A stretch of 64,000 nt of DNA, from NCBI GenBank assembly GCA_964588795.1, contig CAZPQN010000001.1, forward strand, positions 1 to 64,000, in the 5' to 3' direction. Of this stretch, positions 16,776-25,701 are shown piece after piece (position 1 is the first letter of the stretch; each line of letters begins with the position of its first letter). The notes under the pieces were generated by a model. The model was not told the DNA's origin. It worked only from the letters and a program-made list of their open reading frames with translations, and did not search any database. Source of the DNA: CAZPQN01 sp964588795. Its GTDB lineage: Bacteria; Fidelibacterota; UBA2242. Made by a program: the position numbers and the translations under genes.

Positions 16776-17759
16776 ATGATTCGGTTAGGAGGTCAGAACT
16801 TTGTTATGCCGCTCGTCTTGGCGCCGATGGCGGGTTACACCGATAAACCTTTTCGTCAGCTATTGAAACAGAAAGGTGCGGACCTGCTGATTACGGAATT
16901 TGTCAGCAGCGACGCCATCATAAGAAGCTCTGCCAAGACCATGCAGTACCTCGATTTTGATGCTTCGGAGCGTCCAATCGGGATTCAGATCTTCGGTGAT
17001 AATCCGCACGTGATGGGTGATGCCGCGAAAATGATTGAGGAGCGCTTTCAACCGGATTTTATTGACATAAACGCCGGTTGCTGGGTGCGCAAGGTGGTCC
17101 GTAAAAATGCCGGATCGGCATTATTAAAAGACCTGCCGCTCCTCGAAAGGGTAGCACGGACAGTGGTACAATCGGTCAGCATTCCGGTGACGGCCAAAAT
17201 CCGCGCGGGGTGGAATAGTCAATCTATCGTCGCGACGGAAGCCGCCCGGCGGCTCGCCGAGGCTGGCATTTATATGCTCACTCTGCACCCACGAACAGCC
17301 GTTGACGGATTTAAAAAACCAGCCAACTGGCGGCTGATAGCGGATGTCAAAGCCGCAGTTAATATTCCAATCATCGGCAACGGCGATATCAAAACACCTG
17401 AAGACGCCCGTCGTATGTTGGCCGAGACAAACTGTGACGGAATTGCCGTTGGGCGTGGCCTCTTGTCCAGCCCCTGGTTGTTTGTTCAAATCAGGGAATT
17501 ATTTGAAAAAGGTGTGATTCGAACCGTTCCGACTCTGAGTGATAAAATCCGGTTTTGTCAGACTCTATTAGCGAGGCAAATATCAGTCCGCGGCGAATCG
17601 TTTGCCGGCAAGGAAATGAAAAAATTTTACAGCTGGATCCTACGCGGCTTCAGCGGTGCCGCTGAGCTCCGGGAAAAATTAGTCCGCGCACCCTCGGCCT
17701 CCGAGTGTCAACGGATTCTTGCCGAAACCGCCCGGGTTCTTTCAGGACCGTCTGTCTGA
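16776..17759 (+). CDS. tRNA-dihydrouridine synthase, DusB-like
   Basis: An FMN-dependent enzyme reducing uridines in tRNA. The TIM-barrel signatures LAPMAGYTDKPFR, FGDNP, DINAGC, LHPRTAVDGFKKPANW, IIGNGDI and GIAVGRGLL are all present at 327 residues. The active-site loop reads GCWVRKVV instead of the usual GCPxxKVV: the catalytic Cys is kept but the next residue is Trp. Start at ATG 16776 with AAAGGG 7 bases upstream; a TTG six bases earlier is less likely. It is the third gene of the lrp operon. Confidence 0.92.
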   Translation: MIRLGGQNFVMPLVLAPMAGYTDKPFRQLLKQKGADLLITEFVSSDAIIRSSAKTMQYLDFDASERPIGIQIFGDNPHVMGDAAKMIEERFQPDFIDINAGCWVRKVVRKNAGSALLKDLPLLERVARTVVQSVSIPVTAKIRAGWNSQSIVATEAARRLAEAGIYMLTLHPRTAVDGFKKPANWRLIADVKAAVNIPIIGNGDIKTPEDARRMLAETNCDGIAVGRGLLSSPWLFVQIRELFEKGVIRTVPTLSDKIRFCQTLLARQISVRGESFAGKEMKKFYSWILRGFSGAAELREKLVRAPSASECQRILAETARVLSGPSV

Positions 17760-17825
17760 TTTTATCCCGCGTTTCGACCTAAGACCAATAGAAAAATTGG
17801 CCTTATCACGCGAAATTGTGACAGA

Positions 17826-18422
17826 TTATTTGAAGTAAAAAGAAATGTAAATGCAATCGGCTGAACTTCCTGCCATTCCGAACTTCAGGTTGCGTGGTTC
17901 ATCAGTCGTATCCAGTATTTTATCTTTTTCGGTGCCCCATTGATACTGGAGACCGAACCAGGTGCTGGCCGCAAGGCTGACCTGGTCAAACACCCACCAT
18001 TCGACACCGAGCGACAATCCGCCCCGCAGAGTGTAATAACTACAATCTTTGACACTTTTCAAATAATCGGTAGACAATTCCAATCCGCCTTCGGGTGCCA
18101 CGTACATCGCGACCGCACCTTTCTGGATGGGATAATAATAGATCGCACCATCCCCGCTGATACTGCGCGTGATGGCCGGGTCATCGTCGTTGTCGGCTTT
18201 ATCTCGTTCAGTGTTAAAACCAATTCCCAGGCCGAGAGCGACCTTGTTCATGATGAAGTACTAGACTCCTAAGTTGGTATTGTCATAACTCAAAGTCGAC
18301 AAGCCGTTGAATGGGAAATAGAGCGCGGCCGAGCCCTGTTGGATTTGGGGCGTGCCTGCACCGGCGAAGCCGGCAAGCAGCAATACAAGACCCACCGTAA
18401 TCATTACTCTTTTCTGTTGTAT
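17826..18422 (-). pseudogene. Outer-membrane beta-barrel protein gene broken by an in-frame TAG and a lost start
   Basis: One continuous frame encodes a signal peptide (QQKRVMITVGLVLLLAGFAGA), a short mature segment, then TAG at 18261-18263, then YFIMNKVALGLG and about 140 more residues with alternating barrel strands ending FYFK. The codon placed 8 bases after GGAGG (18431-18435) is ATA (18420-18422), one transition from ATG. Amber at a site where Gln would fit (GVQYFIMN) is also one transition away. Initiation at ATG 18404 or at 18249-18251 would give only pieces, one of 47 residues and one without a signal peptide. Sequencing error is possible for either base but less so for both. Confidence 0.7.
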
Positions 18423-18450
18423 TAGAATATCCTCCGTTTGGTTGTTTCAC

Positions 18451-19629
18451 TCACAGCAGTATTAATTGTTCTTGTTCATCACCGGCGACGATGACCTCAC
18501 GCTTTGCGGTAATAAAGACGTTGATCTCCGAGCGCACGGCCATTTTTCCCGGCAAATATATACCGGGTTCGATTGAAAAACAGATGCCTGGCACTAATTC
18601 TCGTTCGTCTTTGGTCTCAAGGTTATCAATGTTCACACCATTGCCGTGTACGCAGTGGCCAATAGAATGACCGGTGCGATGCACGAAATAGTCGCCATAG
18701 CCAGCCTTTGCCACTACCTTGCGACAGACATCATCCACCTCGTAGCCAAAACAGCGTTCCCCGCGCCGGAATTTTTCACGGATGAAGTCACGCGCGGCGT
18801 TGCGTCCGCGACGGACGACGTCGAAAATCTCAAGGTACTGCGGCGGCGGTGTGGAACCGATATATCCACACCAAGTAATGTCATAGTAAATGGCATTTTC
18901 AGATTGTTCCCGCGCCCACAAATCAATCAGCAGGGTATCACCCGGCTTGATCGGATAGGTATTGGTCGGCGTCGGTTCGAAATGCGGGTCGGCGGGATGC
19001 TCATTGACACCGACTATGGGATGCTCGTCGTCGTCGGTCAGGCCTTCTTCCTGAAAGCGCCGGACGATGAATTGCTGTACCTCGTATTCGGTTATGGGCT
19101 GATTTTCACGAATGCTTCGTCCAATCAGGTCGAATGCTTCGTCCTTGATACGCTGAATTTTGGCGCCGGCCCGCAGATGCGATTGATAACCTTCTTCACC
19201 AATCACCGCTTCGAAAATCTGTACCAAATCGGCCGAAGAGACGACCTCTACTCCGCAGGCGCGGATCAATTCAATTGTGCCACTATCGACAACTGAAACG
19301 TAGGGAATATTGCAGAGCGGTGAGTATTGCATCGCCACGCGTTTTAATCCGGTCAGTACCTGGCGCAGGAGGTGGTGTTGCTGTTCCCAACTGCGATAGA
19401 TGTGTTTTTCGCCGGGCAATTGATCGATTTTTGTCGCTTCGACGGCGGAGACGATCTTGACCGGTGTACCCTGCGCGGGGATTAGATAGTACCACCGGCG
19501 CGTGACGAACATCCCCGAGTCGAGCCCCAGTATTTTATAGGCCATTTTATCACGGTTATGGAAATCGAAAAATAACCAGCCGTCCAAACCCATTTTTTGA
19601 ATTTCTTTCTGAATCCGATTCAGGTCCAC
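18451..19629 (-). CDS. M24 family Xaa-Pro peptidase
   Basis: A 392-residue metallopeptidase of the creatinase/prolidase fold. An N-terminal creatinase-like domain (about 1-135) precedes the pita-bread domain, with likely metal ligands in LLIDLW, YYDITW, HRTGHSIG, SIEPGIY and RSEINV. The start is GTG at 19629 with AGGAG 6 bases upstream. It lies 9 bases after an isochorismatase-fold gene. Likely cytoplasmic dipeptide or proline-peptide turnover. Confidence 0.9.
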   Translation of the reverse strand: MDLNRIQKEIQKMGLDGWLFFDFHNRDKMAYKILGLDSGMFVTRRWYYLIPAQGTPVKIVSAVEATKIDQLPGEKHIYRSWEQQHHLLRQVLTGLKRVAMQYSPLCNIPYVSVVDSGTIELIRACGVEVVSSADLVQIFEAVIGEEGYQSHLRAGAKIQRIKDEAFDLIGRSIRENQPITEYEVQQFIVRRFQEEGLTDDDEHPIVGVNEHPADPHFEPTPTNTYPIKPGDTLLIDLWAREQSENAIYYDITWCGYIGSTPPPQYLEIFDVVRRGRNAARDFIREKFRRGERCFGYEVDDVCRKVVAKAGYGDYFVHRTGHSIGHCVHGNGVNIDNLETKDERELVPGICFSIEPGIYLPGKMAVRSEINVFITAKREVIVAGDEQEQLILL

Positions 19630-19638
19630 AATTATCTC

Positions 19639-20181
19639 CTATTTGATGATTTTTGCGATAGCTTTGAAATGCTCGTTATGGGCGTCTTTCAACATTTCAA
19701 ACAGCGCCATTTCGACACTCGTCAGATATACTCCGGCGCCCTGCAATTTGGTCACGACGAGGTTCTTATTCTCCGGCTGGCGACTGGCAATGCCGTCGGT
19801 CACAAGGTGCACTTCATATTTGCGGTCTAACAAATCGCGGCAGGTTTGATAAACACAAATATGCGCCTCAATACCACAGACAATTACCTGCTCGCGGTTA
19901 TGTCTGCGCAATTCCGTCAGAAAATTTTCTTCGGCACAACAGCTGAAGGCCATTTTCGGGATGGGTTGAATCCCATTCAGCAGAGCGCGCAGTTCGTCTG
20001 CGGTACCTCCCAGCCCGCCTGGATATTGTTCGGTCAGGATGATTGGCACGCCCAGCGTCTGGACTCCACGCACCAGTTTCTTGAGGTTCTCGATGAGTAC
20101 CGGATAATCGTGCATGACGTTGAGCAATTTGGTTTGAACGTCAACGATTACCAGCACCGATTTGTCGTACTTTAACTTCAT
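19639..20181 (-). CDS. Isochorismatase-family cysteine hydrolase
   Basis: 180 residues of the isochorismatase/nicotinamidase fold. The expected catalytic Asp is in VIVDVQTKLL (about residue 14), Lys in PIPKMAFSCC and Cys in GIEAHICVYQT, which also carries the cis-peptide motif. The sequence is closest to the YcaC/ISOC1-type hydrolases of unknown substrate rather than nicotinamidase. GAGGAG lies upstream. It overlaps a small membrane protein gene by four bases and precedes an M24 peptidase gene. Confidence 0.88.
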   Translation of the reverse strand: MKLKYDKSVLVIVDVQTKLLNVMHDYPVLIENLKKLVRGVQTLGVPIILTEQYPGGLGGTADELRALLNGIQPIPKMAFSCCAEENFLTELRRHNREQVIVCGIEAHICVYQTCRDLLDRKYEVHLVTDGIASRQPENKNLVVTKLQGAGVYLTSVEMALFEMLKDAHNEHFKAIAKIIK

Positions 20182-20330
20182 GGGATTTGCTCCTCGGTTT
20201 TCGTTTTTTGGTCGTGCTCTCTAACCAGGCGCCGACCGAGATTCCGAAAATGCCAGAAAAACAGCAGGGCAATCAGGATCACTAACAGTACGATATTCAA
20301 TTTGGCATTTCTCAAGGGTTGGAGTGACAT
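20178..20330 (-). CDS. Small single-pass membrane protein
   Basis: About 50 residues: short N-terminus, one membrane segment (KLNIVLLVILIALLFFWHF) and a charged tail (KTKTEEQIP). The ATG at 20330 is chosen over one at 20384, giving a membrane-type protein with no extra hydrophobic block. The stop overlaps the isochorismatase ATG (ATGA), which suggests it is real. No family recognised. Confidence 0.5.
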   Translation of the reverse strand: MSLQPLRNAKLNIVLLVILIALLFFWHFRNLGRRLVREHDQKTKTEEQIP

Positions 20331-20476
20331 CACTATCTCTAAAATAAACCAAGCAAATATGGGGGCTTTTCGGAACAAATTCAATAAAAAATATTGGCTG
20401 TTGGGTCACTCTCCTCCGCGTCCGGTTTGGAATTTTGGACTGCCATGCTCAAATTTTGGAAAAAATTGAGGGAAAG

Positions 20477-21715
20477 ATGCACATTAAAATTCCCATCCAA
20501 ATCCGAAAAATCTCTCTCACCGTCTGGATTTTCGTAGGCTTGGTGCTGGGTGTAATTTCCGGTTTGACCCTTAAAACCGCCATCCTGCCTCTGGCAAATC
20601 TGATGGGTGAAATTTTTCTGCGACTTTTAAAAATGGTCATCGTCCCCTTAATCTTTACCTCGATCACCAGTGGAGTACTCAGTATCGGCGGCGCCCAAAA
20701 TCTCGGTCGGCTCACGCTGAAAACCTTTCTTTATTACATCATGACCAGCCTGATTGCCATTCTTACCGGTTTGTGGCTGGTGAACTGGTTCAAGCCCGGC
20801 GTTGGAGCAAATCTCAATCTGACTGAAAAAGTAGCCGTGGCGAACCTGAGCAGTACCAGTTTAAAAGATATTTTTATCCGTATGATTCCCGAAAATCCCG
20901 TCGCCGCGATGGCTCAGGGCGAGGTTCTGCCGCTGATTTTCTTTGCCCTGCTATGTGGTCTTTTTATCGGAAAGATTGCCGATAATCATGCCCGTACTTT
21001 GAGTGGAATCGTCAACGCCGGATGCGAATTGATGATGCGCATTACCCACGGAGTGATCCTGTTAGCGCCGCTAGGAGTTTTTGGGCTGGTAGCCCGTATC
21101 TGTGCAACGACTGGTCTGCTGGTATTCAAATCTTTAGGTTATTACTTTCTGACGGTCGCGACGGGCTTAATGCTGCATTTCTGGCTGACATTACCGCTGA
21201 TCATCCTGATTTTTTCCCGATGCCACCCCTATCGACACCTGCAGAATATGGGTCCGGCGCTATTGACCGCTTTCACGACCGCTTCTTCGTCTGCTACCCT
21301 GCCAATCACTATGGCTGCGGCGGAAAAGCGGGCGGGTATTTCCAACAAAATTGCGAGCTTCGTTTTACCATTAGGCGCGACGATCAACATGGATGGTACG
21401 GCGCTCTATGAATGCGTAGCGGCGATTTTCATCGCCCAGGTGTATGGCATCGAACTGGGATTCGTCAGTCAGTTTATTATTGTGTTCACTTCACTTTTAG
21501 CGTCAATCGGAGCGGCAGGAATTCCGATGGCCGGATTAGTAATGATGGCAATTGTTTTGAAATCGGTGGGATTGCCACTGGAAGGCATCGGGATGATATT
21601 GGCGGTCGATCAGGTTCTCGATATGCTCCGCACTTCGGTCAATGTTTGGAGCGATTCCTGCGGCGCGCTGATCATCGCCCGGTCAGAGGGTGAGCTAAAT
21701 GTGGTTTGTCGCTGA
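20477..21715 (+). CDS. Dicarboxylate/amino acid:cation symporter (DAACS family)
   Basis: A 412-residue inner-membrane symporter of the GltP/DctA family for glutamate, aspartate or C4-dicarboxylates. Visible signatures are the serine-rich TTASSSATLPIT hairpin, LPLGATINMDGTALYE in helix 7, and the hairpin-2 region IGAAGIPMAG, followed by DQVLDMLRTSVNVWSDSCG. GAGGGAAAG sits directly before ATG 20477; a TTG 42 bases upstream is rejected. Exact substrate is not assignable. Confidence 0.93.
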   Translation: MHIKIPIQIRKISLTVWIFVGLVLGVISGLTLKTAILPLANLMGEIFLRLLKMVIVPLIFTSITSGVLSIGGAQNLGRLTLKTFLYYIMTSLIAILTGLWLVNWFKPGVGANLNLTEKVAVANLSSTSLKDIFIRMIPENPVAAMAQGEVLPLIFFALLCGLFIGKIADNHARTLSGIVNAGCELMMRITHGVILLAPLGVFGLVARICATTGLLVFKSLGYYFLTVATGLMLHFWLTLPLIILIFSRCHPYRHLQNMGPALLTAFTTASSSATLPITMAAAEKRAGISNKIASFVLPLGATINMDGTALYECVAAIFIAQVYGIELGFVSQFIIVFTSLLASIGAAGIPMAGLVMMAIVLKSVGLPLEGIGMILAVDQVLDMLRTSVNVWSDSCGALIIARSEGELNVVCR

Positions 21716-21746
21716 GTCACCTATTAATAAAATTGTAAAAAAAGAT

Positions 21747-21775
21747 TTGTCAATTTGATTAATCAATATTAAAAT
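21747..21775 (+). promoter_or_regulatory. Sigma70-type promoter of the 61-residue membrane protein
   Basis: TTGTCA (21747-21752), a 17-base AT-rich spacer, TAAAAT (21770-21775). The start codon is 40 bases on, after a GGAGG. Confidence 0.7.
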
Positions 21776-21814
21776 TCAACTAATGTTAAACATTTAGCCA
21801 AATTTGGAGGGTTT

Positions 21815-22000
21815 ATGAAGAACTTAGTCATTGTATCGGTACTGTTGGCGCTGGTCGCTCTGATCTTGGGCGTCATCGCACATTTGGTTGGGCATTTGGT
21901 AGTCGGTATGTCTGCGGCGGCCTGGAATGGACTAGCCCAAACGCTGTTGCTTTTTGCGGTGGCTTTCGGAGTGTGGGAGTTTCTGAATAAGAAAAGCTAA
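21815..22000 (+). CDS. Small two-helix membrane protein
   Basis: 61 residues with two hydrophobic segments (about 4-31 and 37-56) and a lysine tail. GGAGG precedes the ATG by six bases, it has its own strong promoter and a hairpin terminator follows, so it is a stand-alone expressed gene. No family recognised; similar small proteins are common in FCB genomes. Confidence 0.75.
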   Translation: MKNLVIVSVLLALVALILGVIAHLVGHLVVGMSAAAWNGLAQTLLLFAVAFGVWEFLNKKS

Positions 22001-22018
22001 CCGGCCTAAGGGCATTGA

Positions 22019-22049
22019 AAAGGCTGTCTGCGACCAGTAGACAGCCTTT
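22019..22049. terminator. Bidirectional intrinsic terminator
   Basis: AAAGGCTGTCT (22019-22029) pairs perfectly with AGACAGCCTTT (22039-22049) around a 9-base loop. It lies between the convergent small membrane protein gene and yjbQ and can serve both. Confidence 0.8.
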
Positions 22050-22072
22050 ATCATTTTATCAACAAACACCTT

Positions 22073-22462
22073 CTAAATCACCGTCACCCAGACACGCCGG
22101 GTACGGGGGCCATCGAATTCGCAGAAAAAGACCCCTTGCCAGGTACCGAGCATCAAAGCTCCGTTTTCGACAATTATCTGAACGCTGTGACCAATAAGGG
22201 CGGCTTTGATATGCGCATCGGCATTCCCCTCGGAATGACTGTAATGATTGTCGGAAGGGATGAGAGTAGTTAACTGACGTGCAATATCCTGCGCAACCGC
22301 CGGATCAGCGTGTTCGTTGAGCGTGATTCCGGCGGTGGTATGCGGACAGAAGACTGTACAAATACCACCAGGCTTTTGCGCGGTGCGGACCACCTCAGCC
22401 ACTCTTCCCGTTATATCGACGAATTCAATTCTACGGTTCGTTTTCAGAATAATTTCCTGCAT
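22073..22462 (-). CDS. YjbQ/UPF0047 family protein
   Basis: 129 residues, full length for the family. Characteristic features are the VFCPHTTAGITLNEHAD stretch, a central HSEGNADAHIKAALIG, and LGTWQGVFFCEFDGPR near the C-terminus; these His and acidic residues form the family's putative active site. The family is annotated as having weak thiamine-phosphate synthase activity, but the true role is unsettled. Single gene between a terminator and the GATase-like gene. Confidence 0.92.
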   Translation of the reverse strand: MQEIILKTNRRIEFVDITGRVAEVVRTAQKPGGICTVFCPHTTAGITLNEHADPAVAQDIARQLTTLIPSDNHYSHSEGNADAHIKAALIGHSVQIIVENGALMLGTWQGVFFCEFDGPRTRRVWVTVI

Positions 22463-22503
22463 GGCTCACCTTACAATTGGCTTGATTAAAATATACTGAA
22501 AGC

Positions 22504-23766
22504 CTACGTTTTACGCTCTTTTTTTCGCGCTGATGGAAAGAGTACATTGTTCAAAATCAACCGGTAGCCGGGTGAATTTTTATGCAATTCCAAACGAGTC
22601 GGAGGATCGCCGACAAAATGCTGGTAATCCTCGGGATCGTGACCTGCCAAAAAGGTAAAGGTTCCCCGCCCGTGGTTGTTGTGGATGTACTTCACCTGTT
22701 CGCCTCCCACGACTTCCCCCATGATGACCACCGACTTCTTCAACAGTGAGCGGCGGAAGCCGGTGGTTTGCCCCATGAAACCTTTGATTACTCCGACATG
22801 ACATTGGGTCAGCATGGTTGGTACAGGGTCCCATTTAGCCGAAAACTCAAATAACGAGAAATAGTCAGCCTCCGCGCCGGGAGCGACCGCCTGAAAACTG
22901 GGAGGCACGTCGATATCCGAGTACTCATAAAGCATCGGGTCGGTGTAGAGTTTGAAATTTTCGAAAGCCAGGCATTTGGTAAAATCCAATTTCTCATTGG
23001 CCCGGGGATCAGCAGGATCGCCGTCATAGACCGTCGCGGCAATATCCACGTTCTCAGCCGCCAAGGCTATATCCAGAGCGTCCGTCGCCGAACACATGGC
23101 AAAAAGGAATCCTCCTTCGGTGATGTATTTTTTGATCGTCCGGGCAACGGCTTTTTTTTCTTCGGTAACCTTTTTAAAACCCAACTGACGGGCTACGGTC
23201 TCATTGTCCTTGACTTCATTTTGATACCAGTCGTGCTGACGATAGCTGGCATAGAATTTCCCGTACTGACCGGTGAAATCTTCATGATGCAGATGCAGCC
23301 AGTCGTAATCGGCTAATTTGCCGGACATGACTTCCTGATCCCAGACGACAGTATAATCAATTTCAGCATAGGTCAACGCCAGTGTGACCGCATCGTCCCA
23401 GGGTTGTTTCCCCGGTGGTGAATAGACTGCGATGCGCGCGGCTTTTTCCAACAGGACTATTTCCATATTGTTGTCTTCGATGGTGGCGTAGACGTTCAAC
23501 ACCTGAGCGGGTGTCAACTCCTCGTAATTTACTCCGCGCAGGCGCAACTCTTTCTGAATTGCCGGCCGGCTATCCGTCATAAAAGCACCGCCTCGGTAGT
23601 TCAACAACCACTCGACATTGACATTCTGCTTCAAAACCCAGTAGGTAACGCCGTAGGCTTTGAGATGATCGGTCTGGGTTTGATCCATGGGGATCAGAAT
23701 CTTCTGCGCCAGGACGGCAGTCGTCCATATCAGAATCGTCGCAATGAAGCGTATCACTGGGTTCAT
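22504..23766 (-). CDS. Secreted GATase-like protein ('asparagine synthetase B' family of FCB bacteria)
   Basis: 420 residues with a signal peptide (about 1-20) and a mature start KILIPMDQTQTDHLKAYG. Later segments (IAVYSPPGKQPWDDAVTLAL, DWLHLHHEDFTGQYG, GGFLFAMCSATDALDIAL) suggest a class-I glutamine-amidotransferase-like Rossmann fold. Databases often label such FCB proteins asparagine synthetase B, but I see no synthetase domain and the protein is exported, so that label is doubtful. It is the last gene of the four-gene module, three bases after the TPR gene. Confidence 0.7.
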   Translation of the reverse strand: MNPVIRFIATILIWTTAVLAQKILIPMDQTQTDHLKAYGVTYWVLKQNVNVEWLLNYRGGAFMTDSRPAIQKELRLRGVNYEELTPAQVLNVYATIEDNNMEIVLLEKAARIAVYSPPGKQPWDDAVTLALTYAEIDYTVVWDQEVMSGKLADYDWLHLHHEDFTGQYGKFYASYRQHDWYQNEVKDNETVARQLGFKKVTEEKKAVARTIKKYITEGGFLFAMCSATDALDIALAAENVDIAATVYDGDPADPRANEKLDFTKCLAFENFKLYTDPMLYEYSDIDVPPSFQAVAPGAEADYFSLFEFSAKWDPVPTMLTQCHVGVIKGFMGQTTGFRRSLLKKSVVIMGEVVGGEQVKYIHNNHGRGTFTFLAGHDPEDYQHFVGDPPTRLELHKNSPGYRLILNNVLFPSARKKERKT

Positions 23767-23769
23767 TTG

Positions 23770-25701
23770 TCAACTCTCTCGGGTCTTGATCGCCTGCAAC
23801 TCGCGAAGCCGTTTACGCGCCGCATCCACTCTGAGCGAGTTCGGAAATTTTTCAAGCAGGACTTCATACCAGTGCTCCGCCCGTTTTAAATCAAGATCGC
23901 GTCTATCGGCAAGCTCAGCGCACATAAATACTACCTGATCAGAGAACTCGCCAGGTTTAGTCACAAAGAACTCCGCCAATTGCTCAGCGTCAATCCATTG
24001 TCGAAACTGCAAATAGACCTGCATCAGTCTGAAGCGGGCGGGTGCGGCACAGGGTACCTGCGGAGATGTCTGCAGAAGATTTGTTAGTACATCCAGGGCT
24101 TCACTCAATTTATTCTGACGAATGAAAGCTTCACTACGGACAAATTCACGAAAAGCGCGCTGGCCGGTGGCATCGGCCTCGGTATAATTGGCCGTGACAA
24201 AGTTCGCCAGCTCCACCGCATCGTTAAAAGCCGGATGTTGAACACCTAAAAGAGGTAACAATGTAACTGTGATATTTGCCAGACTGTCCAGCTCTCCGCT
24301 AAGATAGGTTGCCAGGGTCGCATACACGCGAAAATCTTTTTCATACTCGGTGCCTGCCCAGCGTCGGGCTTCATTTTCGAATAACTGGAGCGCGGCCCGG
24401 GGATCACCGCGAGACAACAGCACCTCACCGATCCGGGACTGACACCGCACTTTGAACCGTGTATCGGTACTGGTCGCTAGTGCCTGGCGCAATAACTGCT
24501 CGGCACCATCGAAATCGCGCACCACCGTGAAGCGCAGATCTGCTAACCGAAAAAGCGCCTGAGCCGAATGATTACTGCGAGGTAGATTGATAATCAGCGA
24601 GTCATAAATCTGGAAAGCCCTGGCTAAGCTCTGCTGAGTGTCGGCCAACTGCTGGATGAAAGGCGTATTGAAGAACAGATTCCCGCTGTAGAGATAATCC
24701 ATAGCCGAAATGGTCTGTTTAGTCAAGACGGCTTTTTCGATGGCCTCGGCTAATCCCAGCAACGCCAGAGGGGCACTGCTCCGCAGTTCCGGTCGCTGCA
24801 GAATTGCTGTATAGACCTTCTCCGCTTCGCTAAACTGGGAAGTATTAATCAGGTCTTTGCCTAAGTTCAGGATATGAGTGCCGCGGTTTCCGGTCAGGTT
24901 TTCAATAATCAGGATTTCTTCGGCACAAACCGAGTACCGGCTGTATTTGAATAATAAGTCGGCGCGTAAACGATGCAGGTCGGGGTTGTTCGGCTGGTTT
25001 TCAATTTCGTCTATCACTAATGAGTCCAGTAATGGTAGCTGCATTTCATCTTTGGGAAGGCGCAAAATCTGTCCGGTCACCAGGCTATAACTCTTCGGAT
25101 TATAGCGGCCGAACAATAGATACTCGCGGACTGCTTCGGCGTAGTTCAGCCGTAGTAAATGGAAATTGGCCAGTTCCAGCGCGAATAAATCCGGTTTCTG
25201 ATGGTGGCGGCGGGCTTCGGATATTAAATCACGCGCCTGGTCAAATAATCTGCACCCGCTCATCGTATTGAATACAGTCCGGTAAAGATTGATACTGTGA
25301 CCCTGCTGTGTCAGAGTTTCGTGCCAATGTCGGAGAGCCCGTAACGTATCACCGTTCAGAAATATCAATTTGCCCTGATCGACCGCCGCTTGTTCGTTTT
25401 TCGGATCGCATTTCCGAAAGCGGACGATAATCCGTTCAGCCTCCAATAAATCCTTCTGCGCGAAAAGCAGGTTGACATAGGCCGAGTACCAGGCAAAATT
25501 TGCCGGTCGCGCGTCCACCAGCGCTTTGTAGATCTCCAGCGCCTGCTGAACCTGACCTTCCCGCTCCAGGCGTTGCGCGAGATTGAATCGATTGGCAAGC
25601 TGGCGTTCTTCCAAATTAAGCGGCTGAACAACCTGAGACAAAACCAACGATAAAGGAATCAGGATAATAATCAGCAGTGATTTCATACCAACGCCGGTCA
25701 T
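23770..25701 (-). CDS. Exported TPR-repeat protein
   Basis: 643 residues: a signal peptide (about residues 6-23), then tetratricopeptide-type helical repeats through most of the length (for example LEREGQVQQALEIYKALVDA near the N-terminus and AEHWYEVLLEKFPNSLRVDA near the C-terminus). It probably acts as a periplasmic or outer-membrane scaffold. The ATG overlaps the stop of the DUF4175 gene (ATGA); an internal ATG at 25686 is an alternative start. Third of four genes in the module. Confidence 0.85.
   Translation of the reverse strand: MTGVGMKSLLIIILIPLSLVLSQVVQPLNLEERQLANRFNLAQRLEREGQVQQALEIYKALVDARPANFAWYSAYVNLLFAQKDLLEAERIIVRFRKCDPKNEQAAVDQGKLIFLNGDTLRALRHWHETLTQQGHSINLYRTVFNTMSGCRLFDQARDLISEARRHHQKPDLFALELANFHLLRLNYAEAVREYLLFGRYNPKSYSLVTGQILRLPKDEMQLPLLDSLVIDEIENQPNNPDLHRLRADLLFKYSRYSVCAEEILIIENLTGNRGTHILNLGKDLINTSQFSEAEKVYTAILQRPELRSSAPLALLGLAEAIEKAVLTKQTISAMDYLYSGNLFFNTPFIQQLADTQQSLARAFQIYDSLIINLPRSNHSAQALFRLADLRFTVVRDFDGAEQLLRQALATSTDTRFKVRCQSRIGEVLLSRGDPRAALQLFENEARRWAGTEYEKDFRVYATLATYLSGELDSLANITVTLLPLLGVQHPAFNDAVELANFVTANYTEADATGQRAFREFVRSEAFIRQNKLSEALDVLTNLLQTSPQVPCAAPARFRLMQVYLQFRQWIDAEQLAEFFVTKPGEFSDQVVFMCAELADRRDLDLKRAEHWYEVLLEKFPNSLRVDAARKRLRELQAIKTRES

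Noticed and set aside
17781..17804. Terminator between the Dus gene and the broken outer-membrane gene
   Set aside because: AAGACCAAT/ATTGGCCTT forms a stem with one mismatch but has no T-run, so it is too weak to list as a feature.
18451..19629. Long open frames on the opposite strand of the M24 peptidase gene
   Set aside because: They are shadows in an intact, well-recognised gene and encode no known domain.
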